Below are positions 20,899 through 28,231 of a stretch of 28,231 bases of DNA, in pieces. Both the position numbers and the translations under genes were made by a program. The notes below the pieces were generated by a model that made no database searches, had not been told where the DNA came from, and saw only the letters and a list, made by a program, of their open reading frames with translations. How positions within the stretch are numbered: the first letter of the stretch is position 1; every line of letters begins with the position of its first letter. Origin of the DNA: Pelargonium cotyledonis (taxonomy: Eukaryota > Streptophyta > Magnoliopsida > Geraniales > Geraniaceae); NCBI GenBank assembly GCA_036897625.1, contig JAYMTA010000471.1:1-28231 (forward strand). The letters run 5' to 3'.

Positions 20899-21290
20899 TT
20901 CTCACACCTGTAAAACAATGTAAGAATCCCCCATATAGAACTTTCCATGCTCAGACTTTGGCACTGGAATTGGCTGGAAGTCCTCAATTCGCCAAATTTC
21001 AGTTCCTCTGTAAGACGTTAAGTTTGAAACTCTTACAGTAAAAGTGGTAGCATTCAATATTCAGCAAAATTATAAAAATTCAAAATTCACTCACTTGTTA
21101 TCACATTCTGTTTTATAATATAAAATGTCTCAGTATATTTTATAAATAGTTAACTTCACTCCAACCAAAGAGGGAAAAAAAAAAAAACTTATGTAGGGCA
21201 TAAAATTTTTAAGCACCAATTATACTAAGGATACACCCTCTGTCCGGCACCCTGAAATGCAGGATCCAACGCTTTTGTAGAGCTAGACAT
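9964..21290 (-). CDS. Villin (VLN2/VLN3-type actin-binding protein), 23 coding exons, 976 residues
   Basis: Plant villins bind, bundle, cap and sever actin filaments in the cytoplasm, often under calcium control. I spliced this gene by hand. Coding exons, in order: 21290-21235, 21007-20908, 20338-20270, 20151-19915, 19811-19634, 19458-19326, 18868-18709, 18635-18485, 18402-18302, 18207-18049, 16854-16786, 16311-16243, 16124-15987, 15231-15103, 14350-14203, 14035-14022, 13911-13771, 13678-13553, 13088-13026, 11869-11768, 10916-10655, 10375-10164, 10077-9964. All introns are GT-AG and every phase matches. The total is 2,931 nt including TGA. The protein begins [16 protein letters not shown], the usual plant villin start, and ends KKKVDLF, the end of a headpiece. 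Its length equals Arabidopsis VLN2 as I remember it. No stop or frameshift was found, so the gene looks functional. VLN2 and VLN3 cannot be told apart without alignment. Confidence 0.97.
10164..11869 (-). CDS. Villin exons 20-22: low-complexity linker with internal repeats and acidic tract
   Basis: Exons 11869-11768, 10916-10655 and 10375-10164 encode about residues 748-939. Exon 20 has [20 protein letters not shown] and exon 21 opens with the related [21 protein letters not shown] third, shorter unit, [20 protein letters not shown], follows in exon 21. The end of exon 21 is Ser/Pro-rich ([16 protein letters not shown]), with several SP pairs that could be phosphorylated. Most of exon 22 is strongly acidic, dominated by D, E and S. 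It ends inside the headpiece at FKRRE. Such flexible linkers are normal in VLN2-5-type plant villins and diverge quickly. Confidence 0.92.
11558..11640. mobile_element. MITE end fragment in a villin intron
   Basis: CCCTTTGTCACAAAATGAAT followed by GTCCACTTCCCA resembles the CTCCGTCCC...TGTCCACTT head of the same broad MITE class. It lies in the intron between exons 20 and 21. No matching right end was recognised. Confidence 0.4.
13026..14035 (-). CDS. Villin exons 16-19: gelsolin domain G6, including a 14-nt microexon
   Basis: Exons 14035-14022, 13911-13771, 13678-13553 and 13088-13026 encode about residues 633-747. Exon 16 is 14 nt and supplies only (A)GKFQ. Without it, exon 15 (ending in phase 1) cannot join exon 17 in frame. 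G6 shows [35 protein letters not shown] and [20 protein letters not shown], ending in [10 protein letters not shown]. In my recollection of other plant villins the junction reads NKGKF or NRGKF; here it reads NKAGKF, a possible one-residue insertion caused by the acceptor position. Confidence 0.92.
14203..18207 (-). CDS. Villin exons 10-15: gelsolin domains G4 and G5
   Basis: Exons 18207-18049, 16854-16786, 16311-16243, 16124-15987, 15231-15103 and 14350-14203 encode about residues 396-632. G4 begins [17 protein letters not shown] and has [17 protein letters not shown] (W about residue 441), a near copy of the G1 motif. G5 has [20 protein letters not shown] followed by [15 protein letters not shown]. 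Exons 11 and 12 are each exactly 69 nt (23 codons, phase 0), so skipping either would keep the frame. The intron between exons 10 and 11 is 1,194 nt. The intron between exons 14 and 15 holds a MITE-like insertion. Confidence 0.94.
14598..14833. mobile_element. MITE-like insertion in a villin intron
   Basis: This lies in the intron between exons 14 and 15. The left end reads TCTCTCCGTCCCATAAGTG and the right end, in reverse, reads ATACTCCTTTCGTGTC. Both resemble the CTCCCTCCGTCCC ends of plant Stowaway-type MITEs, but the terminal repeats are imperfect. The interior is AT-rich and has no ORF. The exact ends and the TA duplication are uncertain. Confidence 0.55.
17531..17584. repeat. Exact 27-bp tandem duplication in a villin intron
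   Basis: The unit beginning TAGCGTATTAACTAACAG occurs twice head to tail (17531-17557 and 17558-17584) with no difference. It lies within the 1,194-nt intron between exons 10 and 11 and looks recent. Confidence 0.95.
18302..19811 (-). CDS. Villin exons 5-9: gelsolin domains G2 and G3
   Basis: Exons 19811-19634, 19458-19326, 18868-18709, 18635-18485 and 18402-18302 encode about residues 155-395. G2 shows [20 protein letters not shown] followed by the family's [14 protein letters not shown]3 shows [20 protein letters not shown] and then [20 protein letters not shown]. The segment after about residue 362 ([20 protein letters not shown]) is the variable hinge between the N-terminal and C-terminal gelsolin halves. 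Exon phases are 1, 2 and 1 at the first, second and fourth junctions and all match. Introns of 73-94 nt separate exons 7 to 10, close to the short end for plants. Confidence 0.94.
19915..21290 (-). CDS. Villin exons 1-4: N-terminus and gelsolin domain G1, start of G2
   Basis: Exons 21290-21235, 21007-20908, 20338-20270 and 20151-19915 encode residues 1-154. The ATG at 21290-21288 is chosen because it begins the conserved [12 protein letters not shown] and no ATG lies upstream in the leader. Residue 19 (V) is split GT|A across the first intron, giving [21 protein letters not shown]1 carries [16 protein letters not shown], with W at about residue 68. In villins G1 is the main calcium-dependent actin-monomer contact. 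The SGFKKPEEE stretch and the basic [10 protein letters not shown] lead into G2, the region linked in this family to filament side binding and phosphoinositide binding. Confidence 0.95.
20867..20896. repeat. (GA)15 microsatellite beside the villin exon 2 donor
   Basis: There are fifteen uninterrupted GA units on the plus strand, CT units in the transcript. The tract starts about 12 nt inside the intron after exon 2, whose donor is CAG|GTGTGAG. Confidence 0.95.
21008..21234 (-). other. Probable U12-type (minor spliceosome) intron, first intron of the villin CDS
   Basis: Read on the minus strand, the intron begins GTATCCTTA, matching the U12-type donor consensus RTATCCTT at every position. Near its 3' end it has AAACTTAAC, close to the U12 branch consensus TTCCTTAAC, with the presumed branch A about 10 nt before the acceptor TTACAG. 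No long pyrimidine tract precedes the acceptor. The frame requires this donor: a splice one or two bases earlier would not restore the conserved RVGTEIW. Confidence 0.8.
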
Positions 21291-21392
21291 CGCCTGATAC
21301 TCTTCTTCGTAACTGCTAGATGCTAGTAGAAAAAACAATGATGCCCTTCCCGACTCCCACTTTCCAAAGGAAGGGATTTCCACAAGAATTTA
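21291..21392 (-). other. Villin 5' UTR, second leader exon (acceptor inferred)
   Basis: The leader next to the start codon contains no upstream ATG. A plausible acceptor, CTCTTGCAG ending at 21393, is preceded by a modest pyrimidine run. The exact acceptor is inferred; other AG sites lie within this stretch. Confidence 0.6.
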
Positions 21393-23204
21393 CTGCAAGA
21401 GGTGAAAATGGGAGGTTACAAATATGTCAGGCAAATGCAAAGTAAAAATCAGAACAAAAGTATGCAATGGTTATACTTAATAGTTGATACCATAACCTAT
21501 GACGTCAATACTGGCTGCATTAGCAAAAAAAATGACACCAATTGAATGACAATATATATTCTACATTATCCTTGTGCATTAGATAAGCAAAAGCTACAAG
21601 TGTGACAGGTTATTAAATGTTCAATATAAACTTACAGATATGCTAATTTGCCCACCCTTTGGCAACGTCAAAGGACAATAAAGTCAATCCAATTACACAA
21701 GTTACAGGGAAAGAAATAAATAATTAACCATACAAAAGCAAATAATTTTTTCTATCAAACTTCACAATTGGAAAATATTCCAGCACCACTGATATCTAAA
21801 TACTAGAAAGCATATGAATCCAAGTGTCATGCACAAGTATGTATGTCTGCACTGAGTTTGGCATCTTGAGATATTCGAACTCAAATGCATGCTACTCATG
21901 ATGTCTCAGTCCACAACAATCAAAGTGTAGCTTTAGCTAGAGAATTGGTGTCCTGTTGTCTGGTTTGCAAGATACATAAATGTGTCTTGTTCACTCACAT
22001 TCATATATATGCCCCCATTGCCACCAGATAAATTAGCACCAAATTCAGAAATGAGCTAAACTTCCATCTCATTATATTCCAATAAACTACTCTTGCTCAA
22101 TTAACTAGTGAACCCTTCACTTGATATTCCCTATGATATACCTCTTCAAAGTTCAACCTTATGTTTGCCTGGTTTCCTCATTTATTTGCCAACACTGAAA
22201 TTCCACATGAGAAAACTATATGGAAAAACTCTACATACACATGACTTCAAATCTTCCAAGACACAAAAGTGGGCATGAAGTACCATCATCTCTTTGGTAG
22301 GGTCTCCATCAACACATAACTGATATGTTATTAGAACAGACACTGTTAACCAGTCATCTAAACTAAATCCACTGATGCCAATGCCAATGTCATGTCCCCA
22401 AGTAGCCTACATTCTTACGCATCTTCGGCAAAGAGTGTGTCATGTTCCCAAGCTGCAAAGTTTTATCATGTAGAACATTCATCAATGAAACCCTCCTCTC
22501 CAAATTACATTGTCCCTCAAATAACTTACCAAGAGCACTATCATATAGCAAAAAATATACTATTTCTAAGAGCTTCTGCCGAGTCGATAAAAGCAATGGC
22601 CTGGAGCAGCAAAATGAACCACAATTTCAATATAAATACAAACTTAGGAGCACTAATTGAATCAATCACGGATCCGGACAGGGCTATTAACAATTCCAAG
22701 CATACACTAATAAATCTTAAGAAAATAATAAACCCCGAACAACATATCCACCGTTGCATCTTCTTTCCTCCCAAAACACTCAGCTCGGCATTAAGACCTC
22801 CATGCAGTTGGTACTCAGTAGCATTTACATATCAAATCAATGCTATTACATATCAAATTCAACAAACATCAAACAAAAACATCCAATAATCATTCAAGCC
22901 TCGATAAAAGTCAAATCCAAACATGCACGCACAAGAACCAGACATCGAAGGTCACCAATTATCACCAACAACAATACAAACAACTAAAGAACAATGACAT
23001 CGTCAATCAAGCAACTAGAAGGCGACAAGCGGCTAGAAACAGCCACATCAGCATCAGATCCAACCAAAAAACAACACCGAAAAGAGGCGAAAACAGAAAA
23101 TAAGATCAGATTAAGAGGGAAAGTTTGACGGATCTGCGATAATCACGATATGAATTGCGATGATCAGAGAAGCGAAAATGGAATGAAAGTGAGCGTCAAC
23201 GTAC
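21393..23204 (-). other. Long 5' leader intron of villin (about 1.8 kb)
   Basis: The donor CAG|GTACGT at 23205/23204 (minus strand) is strong. The 3' limit depends on the acceptor chosen near 21393. The sequence is AT-rich and has no convincing coding region; open frames at 22392-22889 and nearby show no recognisable domain. Long leader introns are frequent in plant cytoskeletal genes and can enhance expression, which is only an inference here. Confidence 0.65.
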
Positions 23205-23468
23205 CTGATCTGCGTAGGCAAGTGACGATGATGGAGGTGATGAGAGAGAGAAAATAGAGAATTGGTTATGGAGGATGAGAAGAAGAAGAAGAATTGCTGG
23301 CAATAAAGGTATGAGAGAGAGAGAGAGGAAAAGAGGAAGAAAAGAAAAGAAGTGAATTATTGCAGTTTGTGAGCGTTTTCTCTCTCTAGCTTTATTTGAG
23401 GCTTTTGAGATTTGTAAATGGAGACGCAAAATTGAATGAATGATGAAAGAGAGAGGAGATGAAAACTG
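23205..23468 (-). other. Villin 5' UTR, first leader exon, CT-rich (start estimated)
   Basis: The minus strand is rich in CT repeats (CTCTCTCTCTC near 23,310-23,330) and CTT runs, typical of plant leaders. It contains no ATG, so the ribosome should reach the start codon in the next exon. The transcription start is estimated at about 30 bp from the TATA box. The donor at 23205 is seen directly. Confidence 0.6.
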
Positions 23469-23495
23469 GAGAGAGTTTGTGTTTGACAAGAAACG

Positions 23496-23503
23496 ATATA
23501 TAT
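23496..23503 (-). promoter_or_regulatory. TATA box of villin
   Basis: ATATATAT within AAAAATATATATCG on the minus strand lies about 290 bp upstream of the leader donor and about 30 bp before the CT-rich leader. Beyond it (23,560-23,720) lie long A/T homopolymer tracts and then LINE-derived sequence. Confidence 0.55.
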
Positions 23504-23699
23504 TTTTGGAAGATTTTTATGGCTCCGAGCCGGTGGAATTTGCTTGGATGGATTGCTTTTGGATTTTTTTTTTTTGAGGTAATTTTTTTTTAATTATTTC
23601 TTTTTTTTATTTATTCCCTATTTTTTTTCCTTAATATAGTAATAAATCATTCGGCTAAAAAAATGTTTTTTTTTTACAATTAGCTAAAAAAATTGAACA

Positions 23700-24345
23700 A
23701 AAAAAAACATACTATTAATATTTCAAATTAGATGATAAAAAGACAAGTCTAATAAAGAGGCTGTAGACTTAACTAACTCGTGTGTCATTCGTATTGTAAA
23801 TCAACTTGAAAATAGAAAATTGTGATGAGCCATTATGGATAAAGTATCATAAATTATCAAACCAAAGACAGTAGATTCCTCCCCATCAATTTGAATAATC
23901 AAACTGAAGGCACTGAAATCATCCCTTTCATCTTGAATAGCACGAACAACTGACAACGATTGCACTTGAAGTTTAAGCCAACCACGTGGAGTGCTCTGCC
24001 AACCGCCTCTCGTCACTATCGTGTATGTCATCTGATTCGACAACAAATTCGAAGTTCGATCCGATGACTCTGACTAGATCACCATCTTCCAAGTCACATT
24101 CTCGATCTCTGCAATCGTCTCTTACTAGCCCGAACACCAACCAAAAATCGTACCATGAATGTGCGCCGCAAATATGCAAAACCTAACAAAACTCTAACTT
24201 GTTATCAAAACAAGACTCGCTATCAGAACTAGAAAAACTGCAATTTGCTATATGCAAATCCTAGAGATTGTCACGCTCTGAAATCAAAAGTAACTGTCGT
24301 CGAACAAGAATCCTCAAAACGACATAGAGAAACAGAGACACAAAC
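23700..24345 (-). mobile_element. LINE-related repeat, copy 1, with degenerate RNase H domain
   Basis: On the minus strand one frame reads KLQVQSLSVVRAIQDERDDF and, after frame breaks, RMTHELVKS. This resembles the ESDSLxVVRAI ... RVAHELAK pattern of the RNase H (RVT_3) domain at the end of plant LINE ORF2. The same DNA occurs at 26310-26575 and 27075-27625. Copy 1 is the most complete of the three. It ends about 200 bp from the villin TATA box. Confidence 0.6.
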
Positions 24346-24479
24346 CCTAGGTCATAAGAGCACCACATTTAGCAAAAATTAATAATGATAATTAAGTTTT
24401 TGAAAAATAACATATACCTTTAAAAAAACACCAACATATATTTTAAGGAGTTTATTGCTTTTGACATTTTTTCTTACCT

Positions 24480-26220
24480 TGAACTTGCAACTTTCATTTA
24501 TAGTGAAAAAAAGAAATTACATGACATAGAATGGAAAATACTCAACCTAAAAGATATGTAATTCGAAAATAACCTAAACAAAACATAGTGATTTCCATGA
24601 GCTCTACTAGAGATTTTTTTTTCAAAGAGTAAACACTCGATACGATCAGGTGTTACTCGATTCCTCAAGCTGGGGCACTTGGCAAGCCCTCCCCCCAACC
24701 TGTCTTACCAATGCCGAACACTACCGAAATTTTTTCTCATCTTGAATTAGACTGTTAAAACTTGAACGACTTCACAACCTGATTCTACCGCAAAAGCCGC
24801 CCTTCTTCCTCTTTAATCTTTGCAGATCTGAGCCCTCAGATCCGCTCTATGGCCGTTTTTCCCCCCATCGATAGGCTGACCATCTTCCGCTCGAAGACTG
24901 CCCTCTTTCGCTCAAAGACCGCCACCACCCGCCTTTCCGTCTCAACAGTTTCTTGGAGATCAAGTGAAACTGGAGCCTCCACCGGGTCCAACGTCTGATC
25001 TAGCACATGCCAAATCCACTGAGCCCCAATGTAAGTCCTCCTCCCCTTAAGCACTATAAAAAATGACTCATATGCTCTTTCAACATCCGACCCACCATCA
25101 ACCTTCACCCGAGCACAGTCTTTCTCAATGTGCCCTAGACACACACAATAGAAACAGAACGTAGGAAGCCGTTCATACTGAAATTAAATTAGGTGGTTAC
25201 CCGTATGAGCAACCTTCATTCTAGACTTTCTTCGTAATGGATTTATGACATCCGAATGTACCCTGAAACGTGCATATTAACTTCATCCACCCTTGAAATT
25301 ATGCGGATCTGACTCCACATAAAGATCCACGGTTCCCCCCAAAATTCGGCGCATATTCCCCGTCATGTATCCCATCGGGATACCTTTAGCTTGAACTCAA
25401 ATGTCCAACCGGTTCAGCTCCATATGATATGAGTTGTCTCCCGCTTTGAGACATTCCAACAACAGAACATTCTCATTGTATGTCCAAGGCCCTTGTTGTT
25501 CAACTCTAGTTGTGTCTTCTTCATCGTAAAACTCGAAAAGGAACCTAGCCATCTTCCTCGGATTAAGAGATGGATCGGCCAACTCTTTTGTTGTGTCTCC
25601 CTTCTTAAGCTTCCAAAACCATATCGTCATATGTTGCATATTAACGAAATTGGTAGGAGCCTCCGTCAAAAACCTCCCCACAAAACTAATCACCCCGATA
25701 TCCCAATAAGTCCCCACGACCTCCGTCCTACCTTATTTGAACACGACCTCCTCATCTTCCATACCCAGATCCTAAACCCGACTCGCCACTTCATTTACCT
25801 CCGACACCTTCCCATCCCCCATCCTCTCGCTCATCTTATCCCCACCTGTGACTCGCCACCACCAACTTCCATTCTAGCCCCCCACCCCACTACCCACACA
25901 CAACCCCAACACTAATTGCTCCCCCTATGTAGTCTTGCCGGCAAACCCTCCCCCATCTCCTTCCCTCGGCAACCCTCCCATATTTCCTTGCATTACTTTT
26001 CTGTCAAAGTATTTGCAGAATACTTTCTTTACCACCCCTTTCTTATCTCTATGTTTAACCCTAGAAAACCTCCCCCTTATAATAACCTCCAACCGCTAGC
26101 CATTATTTCAAACTAACCTAAACATAATCAACTACTACCACAAAACCCTAGCACCACCACAACACCCCAAGGAAGACAACCTCCTTAAAAACTCAAAACT
26201 CTAGGAAGAACCCTAGCTAC
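24480..26220 (-). mobile_element. LINE fragment: leader and ORF1, lacking reverse transcriptase
   Basis: This segment surrounds the ORF1 pseudogene. Upstream of ORF1 on the minus strand (25,835-26,220) is a GGGTT-rich leader (AGCTAGGGTTCTTCC, GTGCTAGGGTTTTGTGG) like that of many plant L1 elements. Downstream of the knuckle no endonuclease or reverse transcriptase motif was found, so most of ORF2 has been lost. The plus strand is strikingly C-rich between 25,720 and 26,000. Borders are approximate and no target-site duplication was identified. Confidence 0.6.
24836..25834 (-). pseudogene. Degenerate LINE ORF1 (DUF4283-like plus CCHC knuckle)
   Basis: Read leftward from an ATG at 25834 (MSERMGDGKVSEVNEVAS). 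The DUF4283-like part includes VGRFLTEAPTNFVNMQHM and RFLFEFYDEEDTTRVEQQGP. After a break the sequence resumes with YERLPTFCFYCVCLGHIEKD followed by C, a plant-LINE-type zinc knuckle with CX2CX4HX4C spacing near 25,130-25,175. Lesions include two in-frame stops before 25717, a TGA at 25397-25399 where the family has a conserved Trp, a frameshift around 25,270-25,310 and a stop near 25,180. ORF1 proteins of plant L1-type elements package element RNA; this copy cannot make a full protein. A domesticated DUF4283 gene is unlikely given the damage. Confidence 0.75.
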
Positions 26221-26309
26221 CTGTAAGAGATAAGAAGCATTGCTTTTGAGATTTAATAATATTTCGTATAATTTACATATGTTTTAGCTCTATATAATAC
26301 TTTTTTTTA

Positions 26310-26575
26310 CACAAACAGTAAGATTTTATTACTTCAAATTGGACGATTACAAACATATAAGTCTAACAAAAAAATCGAAAACTTAACTAACTTGTGGGCC
26401 ACTCGGTTCGAAGACCAACCCGAAAATAGAAAACTGAGAGCCACAATGGCTAAAACATCATGATAATCAAACTAAAGGCACTAAATTCCTCCCCTCATCA
26501 GTCTTAATAATCAAGTTGAAGGTTCTGAAATTCTTTCCTTGAACCTGAAGAGCACGAACTGACAACGATTGCTAG
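26310..26575 (-). mobile_element. LINE-related repeat, copy 2 (3' part only)
   Basis: This aligns by eye to copy 1 through TTCAAATTGGACGAT, CTTAACTAACTTGTG, CCTCCCC and CTGACAACGATTGC, then breaks off. The minus strand encodes SSNRVAHKLVKFS, a good match to the end of a LINE RNase H domain, followed by an AT-rich 3' end with an A-run (TGTGTAAAAAAAAG). Confidence 0.6.
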
Positions 26576-26689
26576 CACATGGGTTATTGAAAAATTGAAA
26601 TTGAGACATCCAAATCAACTATTTTTTTTTAATTAGTTGAGCTACATCCAAATTAATTTTGAGAGTAGGAAAAAAACTTAACCAATTTA

Positions 26690-26990
26690 AGCATTTTAGT
26701 TCTTGTAGTTTAGACTCAATTTGGTCCATAATTTTTTTTAATCCATAATAGTTTTCTAATTTTCACATTTCAATCCAATTTGGTCTCTAAATTTGTTTAA
26801 TTCCCAAATTAGTTCATAAACTTTAAATATGAACTCAAAATGGTCATTACCGTTAAAGCTAATATAAAAAAAAATTTAGAGCCCAAATTGGGTCCATTTT
26901 TAAAGTTTCAAGAACTTTTTTGGGTTAAAAATAGTTCATGGACTAAATCGAGTCAGACATGAAAACTCGTGGATTATTTTAGATTAAAAA
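26690..26990. mobile_element. TIR-bearing short element between LINE copies 2 and 3
   Basis: GACTCAATTTGGTCCATAA (26713-26731) is repeated inverted as TTCATGGACTAAATCGAGTC (26935-26954) with about 17 of 20 bases matching. The interior holds more TTTGGTC / CAAATTGGGTCC motifs. This is the pattern of a common class of plant MITE-like repeats. The outer ends are approximate. Confidence 0.5.
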
Positions 26991-27074
26991 AATCACGAAG
27001 CAAATCTAATCATGAAAGTTCAGCTATAACATTAAATAATTTACCTCAATGAAATAACTTTTTTTTTTAATGCA

Positions 27075-27625
27075 AAAGTTGTTAATTATTAATTCAAAAC
27101 AAATGATAATAAATACGACATAAAACTGGAGGTTTGAAAATGAACCCACCTAGAAAAGTCTAGAAAAAAAAATCAAAACCTTAACTAATTCGTGTACCAC
27201 TCGAAAACTGAAAATAAAAAAAACTGAGAACAATTGCACTTAAAGTTCAAGACGACCACGTGAATAGCTTTGCCAACAACCCCTCACATCCATTGGGTCT
27301 GTCATCTGATACGACGACAAACTTGAAAGATGATCTGATGACTATGTTCAAACCACCACATTCCAAGTCACTTTCTCCTTACCTGCAATCACCTCATGTT
27401 GTCCTATGCGCACAAAAAAAACACAAAAAAAAAAACTACCGCGAATTTACGTCGCACAACAAAAAACCTTAACAACCCAAAACTTGTTATATAAGCAAGA
27501 TTCACTAGTTTAACGAGAAAAACCGTAATTTACTATATCTAAATCCAAGAAACTGCTACCGCTTTGTAAATCAAAAATAGTTGTAGTTGAACAAAAGTCC
27601 TACCCGATTCTCTAAACGACATAGA
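27075..27625 (-). mobile_element. LINE-related repeat, copy 3 (internally deleted)
   Basis: This shares with copy 1 the motifs CTTAACTAATTCGTG, CAATTGCACTT, GACCACGTG, GTCATCTGATACGAC, TTCCAAGTCAC, AACTTGTTAT and AAACGACATAGA, in the same order. The RNase H core segment between AACTGAGA and CAATTGCAC is missing compared with copy 1. Confidence 0.55.
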
Positions 27626-28231
27626 ATAAGAGAGAAGCACATGATGATTTAAGTTTATTGTGCAAATAAAGTGAAATAGGTAGTAAAATAGGCTCATTTG
27701 AAGTCTCAACTGTGAAACATGACACAGAGGCATTAAAGTGAAGAAAGCACAGGCTACCACCTCTCCATGATTCATGAATGATGAATGAGCTTTTTTTTTT
27801 TTCTAATAAATGAGCTCAAAAGACCATGAAAATGGAGGTTTAGGTAGCATATAAATTGCACCATTTAAGAAGCCAGGTAAGATACTAAATTGCCCTAACC
27901 ATACTAGTCAACCAACACTTATGAAACATTTACTTCTTTTAGTCAACACTAATTTATCACTTAGCTTTCGAGGACAGGACATCAAATCTAATGTTTTTCC
28001 TCTCGTTTGGTTGATCAATCATTTTATAGTCTTCCTGATTTTCACACTAGTCCTGAAAATCACCACTACAAAAGAGTACAAATCATCTAAACTTATAAAA
28101 TTGGTTGTTTGAGCCGTAAAACCAAGAGATAAAGCGAGAATTGAGTAAATTACGCAAATGTGTGATTTTGAGTGAATATGCAAGTGGATGATGATGAAAT
28201 GTGGACAAAAGAGACATGATAAGTGGGATAT
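27626..28231. other. Gene-free right edge
   Basis: AT-rich with a T-run near 27,791-27,802. The open frames at 27539-27775 (minus) and 27921-28112 (plus) are short and without motifs. Nothing could be identified up to the window edge. Confidence 0.55.

Noticed and set aside
22392..22889. 165-codon plus-strand frame inside the villin leader intron
   Set aside because: No recognisable domain, no promoter, and it overlaps several other frames. It is antisense to an intron.
23196..23489. 97-codon minus-strand frame over the villin leader, a possible upstream ORF
   Set aside because: It begins at TTG rather than ATG, the leader exon has no ATG, and its Leu/Ser/Arg content reflects CT repeats.
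24498..24698. Start of LINE ORF2 (endonuclease) after ORF1
   Set aside because: The frame PSLRNRVTPDRIECLLFEKK has only a vague likeness to the N-terminus of LINE endonucleases. The conserved WNCRGLG-type start is absent.
1..28231. CRISPR arrays, organelle DNA insertions, rRNA genes
   Set aside because: No regularly spaced repeats, plastid or mitochondrial genes, or rRNA signatures were seen on either strand.

Overview
The window reads as nuclear DNA of a flowering plant, most likely a eudicot. It is AT-rich and has many GT-AG introns, long homopolymer runs and decayed retroelements, with no operons or bacterial-type dense coding. The species cannot be named from the sequence. One intact protein gene is present; almost everything else is transposable-element debris or AT-rich intergenic sequence.

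The gene is a plant villin (VLN2/VLN3 type), read leftward from a TATA box near 23.5 kb to a stop codon at 9964. I could place all 23 coding exons by hand. The reading frame stays open through every junction and gives 2,931 nt including the stop, a 976-residue protein. It has six gelsolin-type domains, a low-complexity linker and a C-terminal villin headpiece. A long leader intron precedes the start codon. The first intron within the coding sequence carries minor-spliceosome (U12-type) signals, and exon 16 is only 14 nt long.

Left of villin (1-9.6 kb) lies a gene-poor tract with SINE-like fragments, tandem duplications and hairpins. Its main feature is a 2.0-kb retroposed element at 6632-8644, flanked by an exact 14-bp target-site duplication and ending in a poly(A) tail. 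It carries a broken coding region for a coiled-coil protein with a CCHC zinc knuckle. It was inserted about 20-35 bp downstream of a duplicated TATA box, where a transcription start would be expected.

Right of villin (23.7-28.2 kb) is a nest of LINE remnants on the minus strand: a pseudogenised ORF1 (DUF4283-like plus CCHC knuckle) and three differently deleted copies of a repeat whose 3' part resembles a LINE RNase H domain. A TIR-bearing element sits between two of those copies. The nearest LINE copy ends about 0.2 kb from the predicted villin TATA box, so the distal villin promoter is probably TE-derived. I saw no evidence of a wholly new biological system. The most unusual signals are the U12-type intron, the 14-nt microexon and the zinc-knuckle retroelement.
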